The notes below the pieces were generated by a model that worked only from the letters and a program-made list of their open reading frames with translations, did not search any database and had not been told where the DNA came from. The translations under genes and the position numbers were made by a program. From Pedobacter agri PB92 (GTDB taxonomy: Bacteria > Bacteroidota > Bacteroidia > Sphingobacteriales > Sphingobacteriaceae), in NCBI RefSeq assembly GCF_000258495.1, contig NZ_AJLG01000012.1, positions 1 through 44,383 on the forward strand: a stretch of DNA of 44,383 bases, given 5' to 3'. Shown here piece by piece: positions 17,105-24,594 of the stretch (its first letter is position 1; each line of letters starts with the position of its first letter).

Positions 17105-18358
17105 ATGGAATTAAAAAGAGTAGTAGTAACAGGGTTGGGTGCGCTCACTCCTATAGGCAATAATGTTCCTGATTTTTGGGAAGGATTGACTAACGGGGTG
17201 AGTGGCGCTGCTCCTATTAAAGGTTTTGATACTGAGAAGTTCAAAACCAAATTCGCATGTGAGGTAAAAAACTTTAATCCGGAAGATTTTTTGGAGAAAA
17301 AAGAAGCCCGCAAGCTTGATCCGTTTGTACAATATGCGTTAGTTGCAACAGAAGAGGCTGTAAAGGATGGTGGTTTTGATTTCGAAAAATTAGACACCAA
17401 CCGTATCGGCGTAATCTGGGGTGCTGGCATAGGTGGATTGAAAACTTTCTTAGATGAAATTTCGAATTTTGCTAAGGGAGATGGTACGCCAAGATACAAT
17501 CCATTTTTTATTCCGAAGATGATTATTGATATCGCTCCAGGGCATATCTCTATCAAATATGGCTTACGTGGGCCAAATTTTGCAACTGTTTCGGCATGCG
17601 CTTCATCTACCAATGCGATGATTGATGCCTTCAACTATATCCGTTTGGGTATGGCTGATGTGATTATCAGCGGTGGTTCTGAAGCCATTATTAACGAAGC
17701 AGGAATGGGTGGTTTTAATGCCATGCATGCATTATCTACACGTAATGACGATCCTCAAACAGCATCTCGTCCTTTTGATAAGGATCGTGATGGTTTTGTG
17801 GCTGGTGAAGGTGCAGGAACTATTATTTTGGAAGAACTTGAACACGCAAAAGCAAGAGGTGCAAAAATTTATGCAGAACTTGTTGGTGGCGGAATGAGTG
17901 CTGATGCAAATCACATCACCGCTCCGCACCCGGAAGGTTTAGGTGCCAGAATGGTAATGACTAACGCTTTAAAAGACGCTGGTTTAACTACTGCCGATAT
18001 CGACTACATCAATGTTCATGGTACTTCTACGCCGCTTGGCGATATTAGCGAAACCAAAGCCATTGCTGATCTTTTCGGTGAAGATGCCTACCGCTTAAAT
18101 ATCAGTTCTACAAAATCAATGACTGGTCACCTATTGGGTGCTGCCGGTGCTGTTGAAGCGATTGCCGCAATTCTTTCTGTTCAAAATGATATTGTACCTC
18201 CTACAATTAATCACTTTACAGATGATCCTGCCTTTGATCCTAAACTAAATTTTACTTTCAACAAAGCTCAAAAACGCGAAGTTAGAGCTGCATTAAGTAA
18301 TACTTTCGGTTTTGGTGGTCACAATGCTTCAGTGATTTTCAAGAAATACGAAGATTAA
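17105..18358 (+). CDS. fabF: Beta-ketoacyl-ACP synthase II
   Basis: 417 residues, full length. It elongates acyl-ACP with malonyl-ACP. The catalytic triad is visible: C165 (VSACASS), H305 (NVHGTSTPLGD) and H342 (KSMTGHLLGAAG). The C-terminal glycine-rich NTFGFGGHNASVIF motif is intact. It is probably cotranscribed with acpP. rnc follows after 94 nt of AT-rich spacer. Confidence 0.97.
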   Translation: MELKRVVVTGLGALTPIGNNVPDFWEGLTNGVSGAAPIKGFDTEKFKTKFACEVKNFNPEDFLEKKEARKLDPFVQYALVATEEAVKDGGFDFEKLDTNRIGVIWGAGIGGLKTFLDEISNFAKGDGTPRYNPFFIPKMIIDIAPGHISIKYGLRGPNFATVSACASSTNAMIDAFNYIRLGMADVIISGGSEAIINEAGMGGFNAMHALSTRNDDPQTASRPFDKDRDGFVAGEGAGTIILEELEHAKARGAKIYAELVGGGMSADANHITAPHPEGLGARMVMTNALKDAGLTTADIDYINVHGTSTPLGDISETKAIADLFGEDAYRLNISSTKSMTGHLLGAAGAVEAIAAILSVQNDIVPPTINHFTDDPAFDPKLNFTFNKAQKREVRAALSNTFGFGGHNASVIFKKYED

Positions 18359-18452
18359 AATACGCAGCTTTGCTATATAATTTTGTATGCTAATTAAAAA
18401 TAGATAACTTAGTTAAATATGCTAATTAGCCGCTAATTGTGTTATTTATTTA

Positions 18453-19181
18453 ATGCCGATATTAAAATTATATAAACTTTATCTCTCTCCCGAAAAGGAG
18501 TTTGTAAAAAAGCTGAAGAATATTTTGGGCTTTGTACCTGGTAATGTTACGCTATACAAAATGGCGTTCAGACATCGTTCTGTGGCGAAGGTTTTAAAAA
18601 ACGGTAGCAGAAGTAGCAATGAGCGTTTAGAGTTTTTAGGTGATGCGGTTCTGGGTTCTGTAATAGCAGAATTGCTTTTCAAACACTATCCTTACAAGGA
18701 AGAAGGTTTTTTAACCGAAATGCGTTCTAAAATTGTGAACCGGGCAAACTTAAACCAGTTGGCAAAAAAAATTGGATTTGATAAGCTTATTCAATTCGAT
18801 CAGCGTTCGGTAAGTATTCAAACCAAGCATAATTCGATGTTAGGCGATGCTTTTGAAGCCATTGTCGGTGCTATCTACATGGATAAAGGATACAATTTCA
18901 CCAAAGAATTTTTATTGCGTAGAATTGTTAAACCGCACATCGATATCCATACTCTAGAACTTACCGAAACAAATTTCAAAAGTAAATTAATCGAATGGTG
19001 TCAGCGCCACGGTAAAGATGTGACCTTTGAACTTGTACAAAATGGAGAAGGTGAAAGTGCAAAACTGTTTACCATCAGTGCCATAGTTGATGGAGAAAAA
19101 CATGGTACAGGTAGAGATTACAACAAAAAGAATGCAGAAAAACTGGCTGCAGAAAAGGCATGTGAAGCACTTTCTATATAA
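18453..19181 (+). CDS. rnc: Ribonuclease III
   Basis: 242 residues. It cleaves double-stranded RNA in rRNA and mRNA processing. The signature NERLEFLGDAVLG spans residues 56-68 with metal ligands E60 and D64; the second acidic pair is D132 and E135 in GDAFEAIVGAIY. A double-stranded RNA-binding domain fills the C-terminus (about 172-242), with the KKNAEKLAAEKACEAL helix. The start at ATG 18453 leaves a 15-residue N-terminal extension before the RNase fold, usual in this phylum. Confidence 0.95.
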   Translation: MPILKLYKLYLSPEKEFVKKLKNILGFVPGNVTLYKMAFRHRSVAKVLKNGSRSSNERLEFLGDAVLGSVIAELLFKHYPYKEEGFLTEMRSKIVNRANLNQLAKKIGFDKLIQFDQRSVSIQTKHNSMLGDAFEAIVGAIYMDKGYNFTKEFLLRRIVKPHIDIHTLELTETNFKSKLIEWCQRHGKDVTFELVQNGEGESAKLFTISAIVDGEKHGTGRDYNKKNAEKLAAEKACEALSI

Positions 19182-19286
19182 GCTTGATCGCTTATTAGCT
19201 TATCTTAGTTAATCGGGTAAAGTGGTTAACTGAAAAATGTAAACTTACAAGCTGAAAACTGCGATTCGCAGATTGCCGACTGGAAA

Positions 19287-19997
19287 CTACTTTCCTTTTC
19301 CTAAAGTATCTGTAAATTTCTTTGATGATTCTTTTATGTATTTGATATAATCGTAACTATTCCAGTATTGCGCTTTGTCAAATTCCGGACGACAATCCAA
19401 CATGTACCGCTCAAGTGTATCGCCAGTTAACTGCGTATTATTTTTGATGATAGTTTGATTAAAATACACATCAATCTGCGACTGTTTCAGTTCATTATCA
19501 GCATATCTTCCAAATCTTCTGGCATTTTTTGGCTCCTTGCCAATCAAATTGTAAAGGCCGTTTAAAGGTTGGAAAATAGCAGACAGAAAGGATGATTTGC
19601 CACCATTGTACACACCCTTATTCTGAAACTCTCGCTTTAGATCTTCAAGATCCTGTTTTTTTGTATTGCCGACAATGGTCACTTCATTTAGCATTGTACT
19701 TTCCCTAACCAAATAAATCAGGATATCTTGCGTTCCAAGCACAACAATCCGTTGATCGGTTAAGTTCCGCTTAGTAATTAAAAGTGTATCTCCAACCCGG
19801 GCTTTAAGCTGAAAAAAACCAAGGTCGTTACTGCCAACGCCCATTTGCGTACGTTCATTGGTTATTTCTGCCAGTGCTACGCGGATGTTAGCCCCTTTCT
19901 CAAAAACCACGCCTTTAACAATAAAGTCCTGGGCCTTTAAACTGAAGCTAATGAGGATTAATATTAGCGGTAAGATTGCAAGTTTTAAAAATTTCAT
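19287..19997 (-). CDS. Exported carboxypeptidase-like regulatory domain protein (tandem copy 2)
   Basis: 236 residues with a signal peptide (cleaved after LISFSLKAQ). Residues about 23-105 form a CarboxypepD_reg-like beta-sandwich (VKGVVFEKGANIRVALAEITN ... GVGSNDLGFFQLKARVGDTLLI). The C-terminal half is helical and charged, ending KYIKESSKKFTDTLGKGK. It is clearly paralogous to the gene 5 nt upstream and cotranscribed with it. Such domains often precede outer-membrane receptors, but here no receptor is attached. Exact function unknown; probably periplasmic or outer-membrane linked. Confidence 0.8.
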   Translation of the reverse strand: MKFLKLAILPLILILISFSLKAQDFIVKGVVFEKGANIRVALAEITNERTQMGVGSNDLGFFQLKARVGDTLLITKRNLTDQRIVVLGTQDILIYLVRESTMLNEVTIVGNTKKQDLEDLKREFQNKGVYNGGKSSFLSAIFQPLNGLYNLIGKEPKNARRFGRYADNELKQSQIDVYFNQTIIKNNTQLTGDTLERYMLDCRPEFDKAQYWNSYDYIKYIKESSKKFTDTLGKGK

Positions 19998-20002
19998 TCG
20001 TA

Positions 20003-20716
20003 TTAATTTTTTAAAGTATCTGCGAATTTTTTAGCAGATAACTTTATATAATTTACAGCATCGTAATTGTTCCAGTGTTTCACCATTTCAGCTGTAGGTG
20101 AATATTCAAGCATAAATTTGTCTAAATTTTTTCCTTCCAGAGGCGTATGCTTACTAACCAGGGTTTTATTAAAAAAATTATCCACTTGCATTAACCTTAT
20201 TTCTTTATCATAGTACCGTTTAAAACGTCGTGCTTTAGCTGGTGTTTTGCCGAATAGTTCATAAAAGAAAGTCAACGGACTTCCGTTTAGTGGATTAAGC
20301 AAAGCTAAGGGTGGTTTACCTTCGTAAAAAGAACCCTGGCGCTTAAATTCTCTCCTGATTTCTTGCAGGTCTTCAATTTTTGTTTTCCCTTTTACTGTTA
20401 CTTCATCCAGGGTAACGCTTGATCTAATTAAATAAATCAGAATATCTTTATTGCTATTCACCACAATTTGCTGAGAAACAAAGTTTCTCTTTTCAATTAA
20501 TAGGGTATCTCCCAAATTAACTTTGATATTAAATAGGCCTAAATCATTACTGCCAACCGCTTTCCCCGAATGCTTATTGGTTATAACACCTAAAGCGATC
20601 CGAATGTTCGTACCTTTCTCTATGATTACTCCTTTGACCAAAACATCTTGTGCATAAATTCTGCTGCCAATTGTCATCAGCATGAAGACTAACCATAACA
20701 GAAAAAATGCCCTCAT
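20003..20716 (-). CDS. Exported carboxypeptidase-like regulatory domain protein (tandem copy 1)
   Basis: 237 residues with a signal peptide (MRAFFLLWLVFMLMTIGSRI, cleaved near YAQDV). It has the same plan as its downstream neighbour: a CarboxypepD_reg-like domain (LVKGVIIEKGTNIRIALGVITN, KAVGSNDLGLFNIKVNLGDT) at about 24-105, then a helical C-terminus with matching RRFKRYYDKEIRLMQVDNFFNKT and NYIKLSAKKFADTL segments. The pair is an old tandem duplication. Function unknown. Confidence 0.8.
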   Translation of the reverse strand: MRAFFLLWLVFMLMTIGSRIYAQDVLVKGVIIEKGTNIRIALGVITNKHSGKAVGSNDLGLFNIKVNLGDTLLIEKRNFVSQQIVVNSNKDILIYLIRSSVTLDEVTVKGKTKIEDLQEIRREFKRQGSFYEGKPPLALLNPLNGSPLTFFYELFGKTPAKARRFKRYYDKEIRLMQVDNFFNKTLVSKHTPLEGKNLDKFMLEYSPTAEMVKHWNNYDAVNYIKLSAKKFADTLKN

Positions 20717-20857
20717 TTTAGGTTTAATTTTCCTGTAAAATTAACATTTGTTAACCTTTAATTTGTTAAATAAACGTTAATGCATGTACCGGATCATCCA
20801 GTTTATTCGCTATGATATAAGCGCAAACCTCATCAATAAACTCTAAACTAATTTTTC

Positions 20858-20865
20858 TATCTTTG
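20858..20865 (+). promoter_or_regulatory. Promoter -7 element directly before yicC
   Basis: TATCTTTG is an exact match to TAnnTTTG and ends 3 nt before the yicC ATG at 20869. Transcription from it would begin at about the start codon, so the transcript would be leaderless or nearly so. Confidence 0.5.
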
Positions 20866-20868
20866 CGC

Positions 20869-21744
20869 ATGATAAAATCCATGACAGGATACGGCTTAGC
20901 AACAGCCGATTATGCAAATGCAAAGTACAGTGTCGAAATCAAATCACTCAACAGCAAATTTCTTGAGCTGAATTTAAAATATCCTAAAGCTTTTTCCGAT
21001 AAAGAATTAATTCTACGCAACGTTTGTAGCAAAGATATCGAACGTGGTAAAGTGAGTTTGAGCATTAACGTAGAGCGATCGAGTGGAGAAGTTACCGGGG
21101 CTACTATTAATACTGCTTTATTAAGTCATTATTACAATCAACTGGTTTCTGTCAATTCGGAATTAGGTGCAAATAGTACTAACCTCCTGCAAACGGCTTT
21201 AACCTTTCCCGATGTAATTTCTTACAAAGAAGAAAGCGTGAGTGAAGATGAATGGAATCATTTATATCAAATATTTACTCAGGCCCTGGCCAATTTTAAC
21301 AGATTTAGAGAAGATGAGGGAGCGGTTTTGAAAGCCGATTTAGAGTTAAGAATCAAAAATATTCTTGCTTACTTCAAATCAGTAGAGGAACTGGAACCGA
21401 AAAGAATTGCAGCAATCCGCGATAAATTTTCTCAGTTTTTAGAAGATGCAGTAGGTAAGGTTAATATCGATCAGAACCGTTTTGAACAAGAGCTGATTTA
21501 TTATATCGATAAGATTGATATCACAGAAGAGAAAACACGGTTAAAAAGTCATTGTGATTATTTTTTGCAAACCTTAGCCAGTAAAGAAGCAAACGGTAAA
21601 AAAATGGGTTTCATTTCGCAGGAAATAGGAAGAGAAATTAATACAATGGGTGCAAAGGCAAACGATGCACAAATGCAACAATATGTTGTTGGCATGAAAG
21701 AGGAGTTAGAAAAAATTAAAGAACAGTTATTAAACGTATTATAA
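20869..21744 (+). CDS. yicC: YicC/YloC family endoribonuclease
   Basis: I place the start at ATG 20869 (MIKSMTGYG, the family's conserved N-terminus) and not at the in-frame TTG 20863. The 291-residue protein has the YicC N-terminal domain and the C-terminal DUF1732 part, with the conserved end EELEKIKEQLLNVL and GREINTMGAKAND. E. coli YicC is a stress-linked endoribonuclease acting on small RNAs. It precedes gmk, a pairing kept in many bacteria. Confidence 0.92.
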   Translation: MIKSMTGYGLATADYANAKYSVEIKSLNSKFLELNLKYPKAFSDKELILRNVCSKDIERGKVSLSINVERSSGEVTGATINTALLSHYYNQLVSVNSELGANSTNLLQTALTFPDVISYKEESVSEDEWNHLYQIFTQALANFNRFREDEGAVLKADLELRIKNILAYFKSVEELEPKRIAAIRDKFSQFLEDAVGKVNIDQNRFEQELIYYIDKIDITEEKTRLKSHCDYFLQTLASKEANGKKMGFISQEIGREINTMGAKANDAQMQQYVVGMKEELEKIKEQLLNVL

Positions 21745-21801
21745 AAAGCTTAAAGCTTAAAGCTCAAAGACTAAAGCTTTGGGCTTTCTGCTTTTCTCTT
21801 T

Positions 21802-22383
21802 ATGCTAAACAGAATGAAACAAGGTAAATTAATCATATTTTCAGCGCCATCAGGAGCAGGTAAAACAACTATTGTACACCACTTATTAGCTAAGTTTCCT
21901 GAACTAAGCTTTTCGATTTCAGCAACTACACGCGAATCAAGGGGCGCAGAAACTCACGAAAACGATTATTATTTTATCAGTAAGGAAGAATTTCTTCATA
22001 AAGTTGCCCGCCAGGAATTTGTAGAGTTTGAGGAAGTTTATAATGGAACTTTTTACGGCACCCTACGTTCTGAAATTGAGCGCATCTGGAACGATGATAA
22101 ACATGTAATTTTCGATATTGACGTAGAAGGTGGCCTTCGTTTAAAAAGAAAATACGAAGAAGATGCGCTGGCTATTTTTGTTCAGCCACCATCGTTAGCG
22201 GTTTTAAAAGAACGTTTAAGCGGCAGGGGAACTGATAGCCCTGAAAAACTGCAGGAACGTTTTGTTAAGGCAGAAAAGGAATTAACCTACGCTGATAAAT
22301 TCGATGTAGTTCTTAAAAACTATGATTTGGCTACGGCTTGTGCTGAAGCAGAAGAGTTGGTGAGAAGCTTTTTGCAGCGTTAA
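21802..22383 (+). CDS. gmk: Guanylate kinase
   Basis: 193 residues from ATG 21802; ATG 21814 (MKQGKLIIF) is an alternative start four codons later. It phosphorylates GMP to GDP. The P-loop is SAPSGAGKTT at residues 14-23. The GMP-binding segment SISATTRESRGAETHENDYYFI, the VEFEEVYNGTFYGT motif and the lid region LKERLSGRGTDSPEKLQERF are complete. The 57-nt spacer after yicC is made of iterated AAAGCTTA-type units. Confidence 0.95.
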   Translation: MLNRMKQGKLIIFSAPSGAGKTTIVHHLLAKFPELSFSISATTRESRGAETHENDYYFISKEEFLHKVARQEFVEFEEVYNGTFYGTLRSEIERIWNDDKHVIFDIDVEGGLRLKRKYEEDALAIFVQPPSLAVLKERLSGRGTDSPEKLQERFVKAEKELTYADKFDVVLKNYDLATACAEAEELVRSFLQR

Positions 22384-22399
22384 CAAGTCCACTTCTAGG

Positions 22400-22485
22400 T
22401 CGTCATAGCGAGGCACGAAGCAATCTCATTTTGACGATCTACATTTGAAATTTCAATAAGATTGCTTCGTGCCTCGCAATGACGA
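22400..22485. repeat. Large imperfect palindrome (dispersed-repeat type)
   Basis: Arms of 27 nt (22400-22426 and 22459-22485) pair with one mismatch; the core is GAGGCACGAAGCAATCT and its complement. The loop of 32 nt contains a perfect palindrome TTGAAATTTCAA (22445-22456). It lies between gmk and nadD. The type resembles extragenic palindromic repeats that occur in many copies in Pedobacter-like genomes. It could also work as a terminator-like structure. Confidence 0.8.
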
Positions 22486-22511
22486 ATTTGGTTTAAACTG
22501 AAAACTGTAAA

Positions 22512-23084
22512 TTGAAAACTGGTCTATTCTTCGGCTCCTATAACCCCATTCATACCGGGCATTTGATTATAGCCAACTATATGGCAAATCATACTGGCCT
22601 TGATGAAGTTTGGTTAGTGGTTTCGCCTCATAATCCTTTAAAAGATAAAGGTGGTTTATCAAACATGTACGACCGCCTGGAAATGGCAACCCTTGCTACC
22701 GAAAAAACGGAGAACATAAAAGTGAGCGACATTGAATTTTCGTTGCCTCAACCATCCTACACTATTGATACATTAACACACCTTCACGAACGTTACCCTA
22801 CCAAAGAGTTTGTTTTGATTATGGGAGCAGATAATCTGGTATCGTTTAAAAAATGGAAAAACTATGAAGTACTTCTGAAGAATTATCAAATTTATGTTTA
22901 TCCACGCCCTGGAGCAGATGTGAGCGAATGGCAAAACCATCCGGCGATAACTTTTACAGATACGCCTTTGATGGAGATTTCTTCAACGTTTATTAGAAAA
23001 GCAGTTAAAGACGGAAAAAATGTACAATTCTTTTTGCCGGATAAGGTAATTGATTTTATCGACAGTAAGGGTATGTATAAATGA
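22512..23084 (+). CDS. nadD: Nicotinate-nucleotide adenylyltransferase
   Basis: 190 residues, full length. It adenylates nicotinate mononucleotide in NAD synthesis. The nucleotidyltransferase signature GLFFGSYNPIHTGHL (residues 4-18) and the C-terminal ISSTFIR motif are present. The start must be TTG 22512: an in-frame TAA lies at 22494-22496 and no ATG falls between it and the conserved N-terminus. The TTG is inside a short iterated AAACTG-type spacer repeat, so the repeat seems to have supplied the start region. Confidence 0.93.
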   Translation: MKTGLFFGSYNPIHTGHLIIANYMANHTGLDEVWLVVSPHNPLKDKGGLSNMYDRLEMATLATEKTENIKVSDIEFSLPQPSYTIDTLTHLHERYPTKEFVLIMGADNLVSFKKWKNYEVLLKNYQIYVYPRPGADVSEWQNHPAITFTDTPLMEISSTFIRKAVKDGKNVQFFLPDKVIDFIDSKGMYK

Positions 23085-23163
23085 TTTACGATTTTAGCAT
23101 TAAGATTAGGGAATCAATTATACTCCATCTCTAAATTCTTTTAAATCTAAAATCGTAAATCAT
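23081..23163. terminator. 17-bp perfect inverted repeat between nadD and the efflux operon
   Basis: ATGATTTACGATTTTAG (23081-23097) is exactly complementary to 23147-23163, with a 49-nt loop. It begins at the nadD stop codon and lies between two convergent transcripts, so it probably ends both. The motif also looks like a dispersed repeat of this lineage. Confidence 0.6.
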
Positions 23164-23182
23164 AAAATCTAAACTTAATTGG

Positions 23183-24583
23183 TTATTTCCAACCACCACC
23201 AAGGGCACGGTATAAATTAACCACCGACTGTAGTTTTTGTAATCTGTCGTTTATCCCACTCAACTGAGCAGTTAATAAACTTTGCTCTGAAGTTAAAACG
23301 TCAGTATAATTTGTTGCCGAACTGTAACGCAATAACTCTTTAGTAAAATCAACTGCTTTAGTTAACGAAGCAATTTGCTTGGCTCTGGTTTCTTCTTTTT
23401 CAGCAGCAGTTTGATAGGCATACAAAGCATTTGACACTTCTTGTCCGCCAGTTAAAAGCGCTTGTTGAAAAGTATAAAAAGCAATTTGTTGATTGGCCTG
23501 CGCTGTAGTTAAACGAGCTTTATTTGCCCCTTTAGCAAAAATAGGCTGCGTTAATCCGCCTACCAGGTTGTAAAAGATAGAATTGTCGAAGAAATTACCC
23601 AATTGTAAACTGGTTAATCCACCGGTAGCGGTTAAAGTTAAAGCAGGGTAGAAATAAGTTTTTGCTACGTTTGTATTTTCAAAAGCAGCTCTGAAACCAA
23701 ATTCAGCGGCGATTACATCCGGACGGTTTTGTAAAAGCTGTGCCGACACACCAGTTTGTAAATTTGTATACGGCAACTGTTGATCCAGCGTAGTTCTGTT
23801 GATTGTTCCTGGTGCTTTAGCCAACACCACATTTAAAGCATTTTCCGCTTCTTTAATACTTCTTTTTAAATCAGGGATTGTTACCTGAGCAGCGTATAAA
23901 TTTGCTTCACTCTGAACAACTGCAGCTCCATTTACAACCGCACCCTCTTTCAGTGCTTTCATGGTTTCAACATCCTCTGTTCTGATTTTAATCGTTTGTT
24001 CTGTAATCGCCAGTTGTTTATCTAAAGCAAGCAAAGTATAGTAGCTATTGGCAATAGTGGCAATCAACTGTGTTTGAACGGCTCGTTTTGTTGCATCACT
24101 CTGGAGCAAAGTTGCGAAAGCACCACGTTTAGCGCTGCTCAGTTTCCCCCAGATATCGGCTTCCCATGCTGTACTTAAAGCGGCTCGGTAGGTTTGCGTT
24201 TCCAGGTTAATGTTAATCCCGGCAGGAAAATTTAATGCCGCTTGTGATTGCTTTGCGTCAGTAACCGATACATCAGCCTGCAAACTTGGTAACAATGCTG
24301 CACGACTTTGACGCAAGGTAGCTTCCGAAATCCTGATGCGCTCAATAGCTTGTTTCAGATCAAGATTTTCATTTATCCCCTGTTGAATTAAAGATTGTAA
24401 TGTCGTATCAGAGAACAGGCTTTTCCATGGCAAATCTGCTATGGTTGTTGTATCGGTGGTATTAATATCTCGGTATAAACCCTCATTCTTAACCTGTGGG
24501 CGAGTGTATTTTTGAGTTACACAAGCGCTTAAGCTAAGGATGGTAAAACCGATAAAAATGGAATGCTTATATGTGAATTTCAT
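23183..24583 (-). CDS. RND efflux outer-membrane lipoprotein channel (OprM/NodT family)
   Basis: 466 residues. A lipoprotein signal ends in LSAC with C21 as the lipidation site. Two OEP repeats follow (about 65-255 and 270-460), including SLSACVTQKYTRPQV, LQQGINENLDLKQAIERI, AALLPSLQADVS, LLQNRPDVIAAEF and the final LYRALGGGWK. This forms the TolC-like trimeric duct of a tripartite pump. It is the last gene of the operon, 11 nt after the pump gene. Confidence 0.94.
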   Translation of the reverse strand: MKFTYKHSIFIGFTILSLSACVTQKYTRPQVKNEGLYRDINTTDTTTIADLPWKSLFSDTTLQSLIQQGINENLDLKQAIERIRISEATLRQSRAALLPSLQADVSVTDAKQSQAALNFPAGININLETQTYRAALSTAWEADIWGKLSSAKRGAFATLLQSDATKRAVQTQLIATIANSYYTLLALDKQLAITEQTIKIRTEDVETMKALKEGAVVNGAAVVQSEANLYAAQVTIPDLKRSIKEAENALNVVLAKAPGTINRTTLDQQLPYTNLQTGVSAQLLQNRPDVIAAEFGFRAAFENTNVAKTYFYPALTLTATGGLTSLQLGNFFDNSIFYNLVGGLTQPIFAKGANKARLTTAQANQQIAFYTFQQALLTGGQEVSNALYAYQTAAEKEETRAKQIASLTKAVDFTKELLRYSSATNYTDVLTSEQSLLTAQLSGINDRLQKLQSVVNLYRALGGGWK

Positions 24584-24594
24584 GTTCGATTTAA

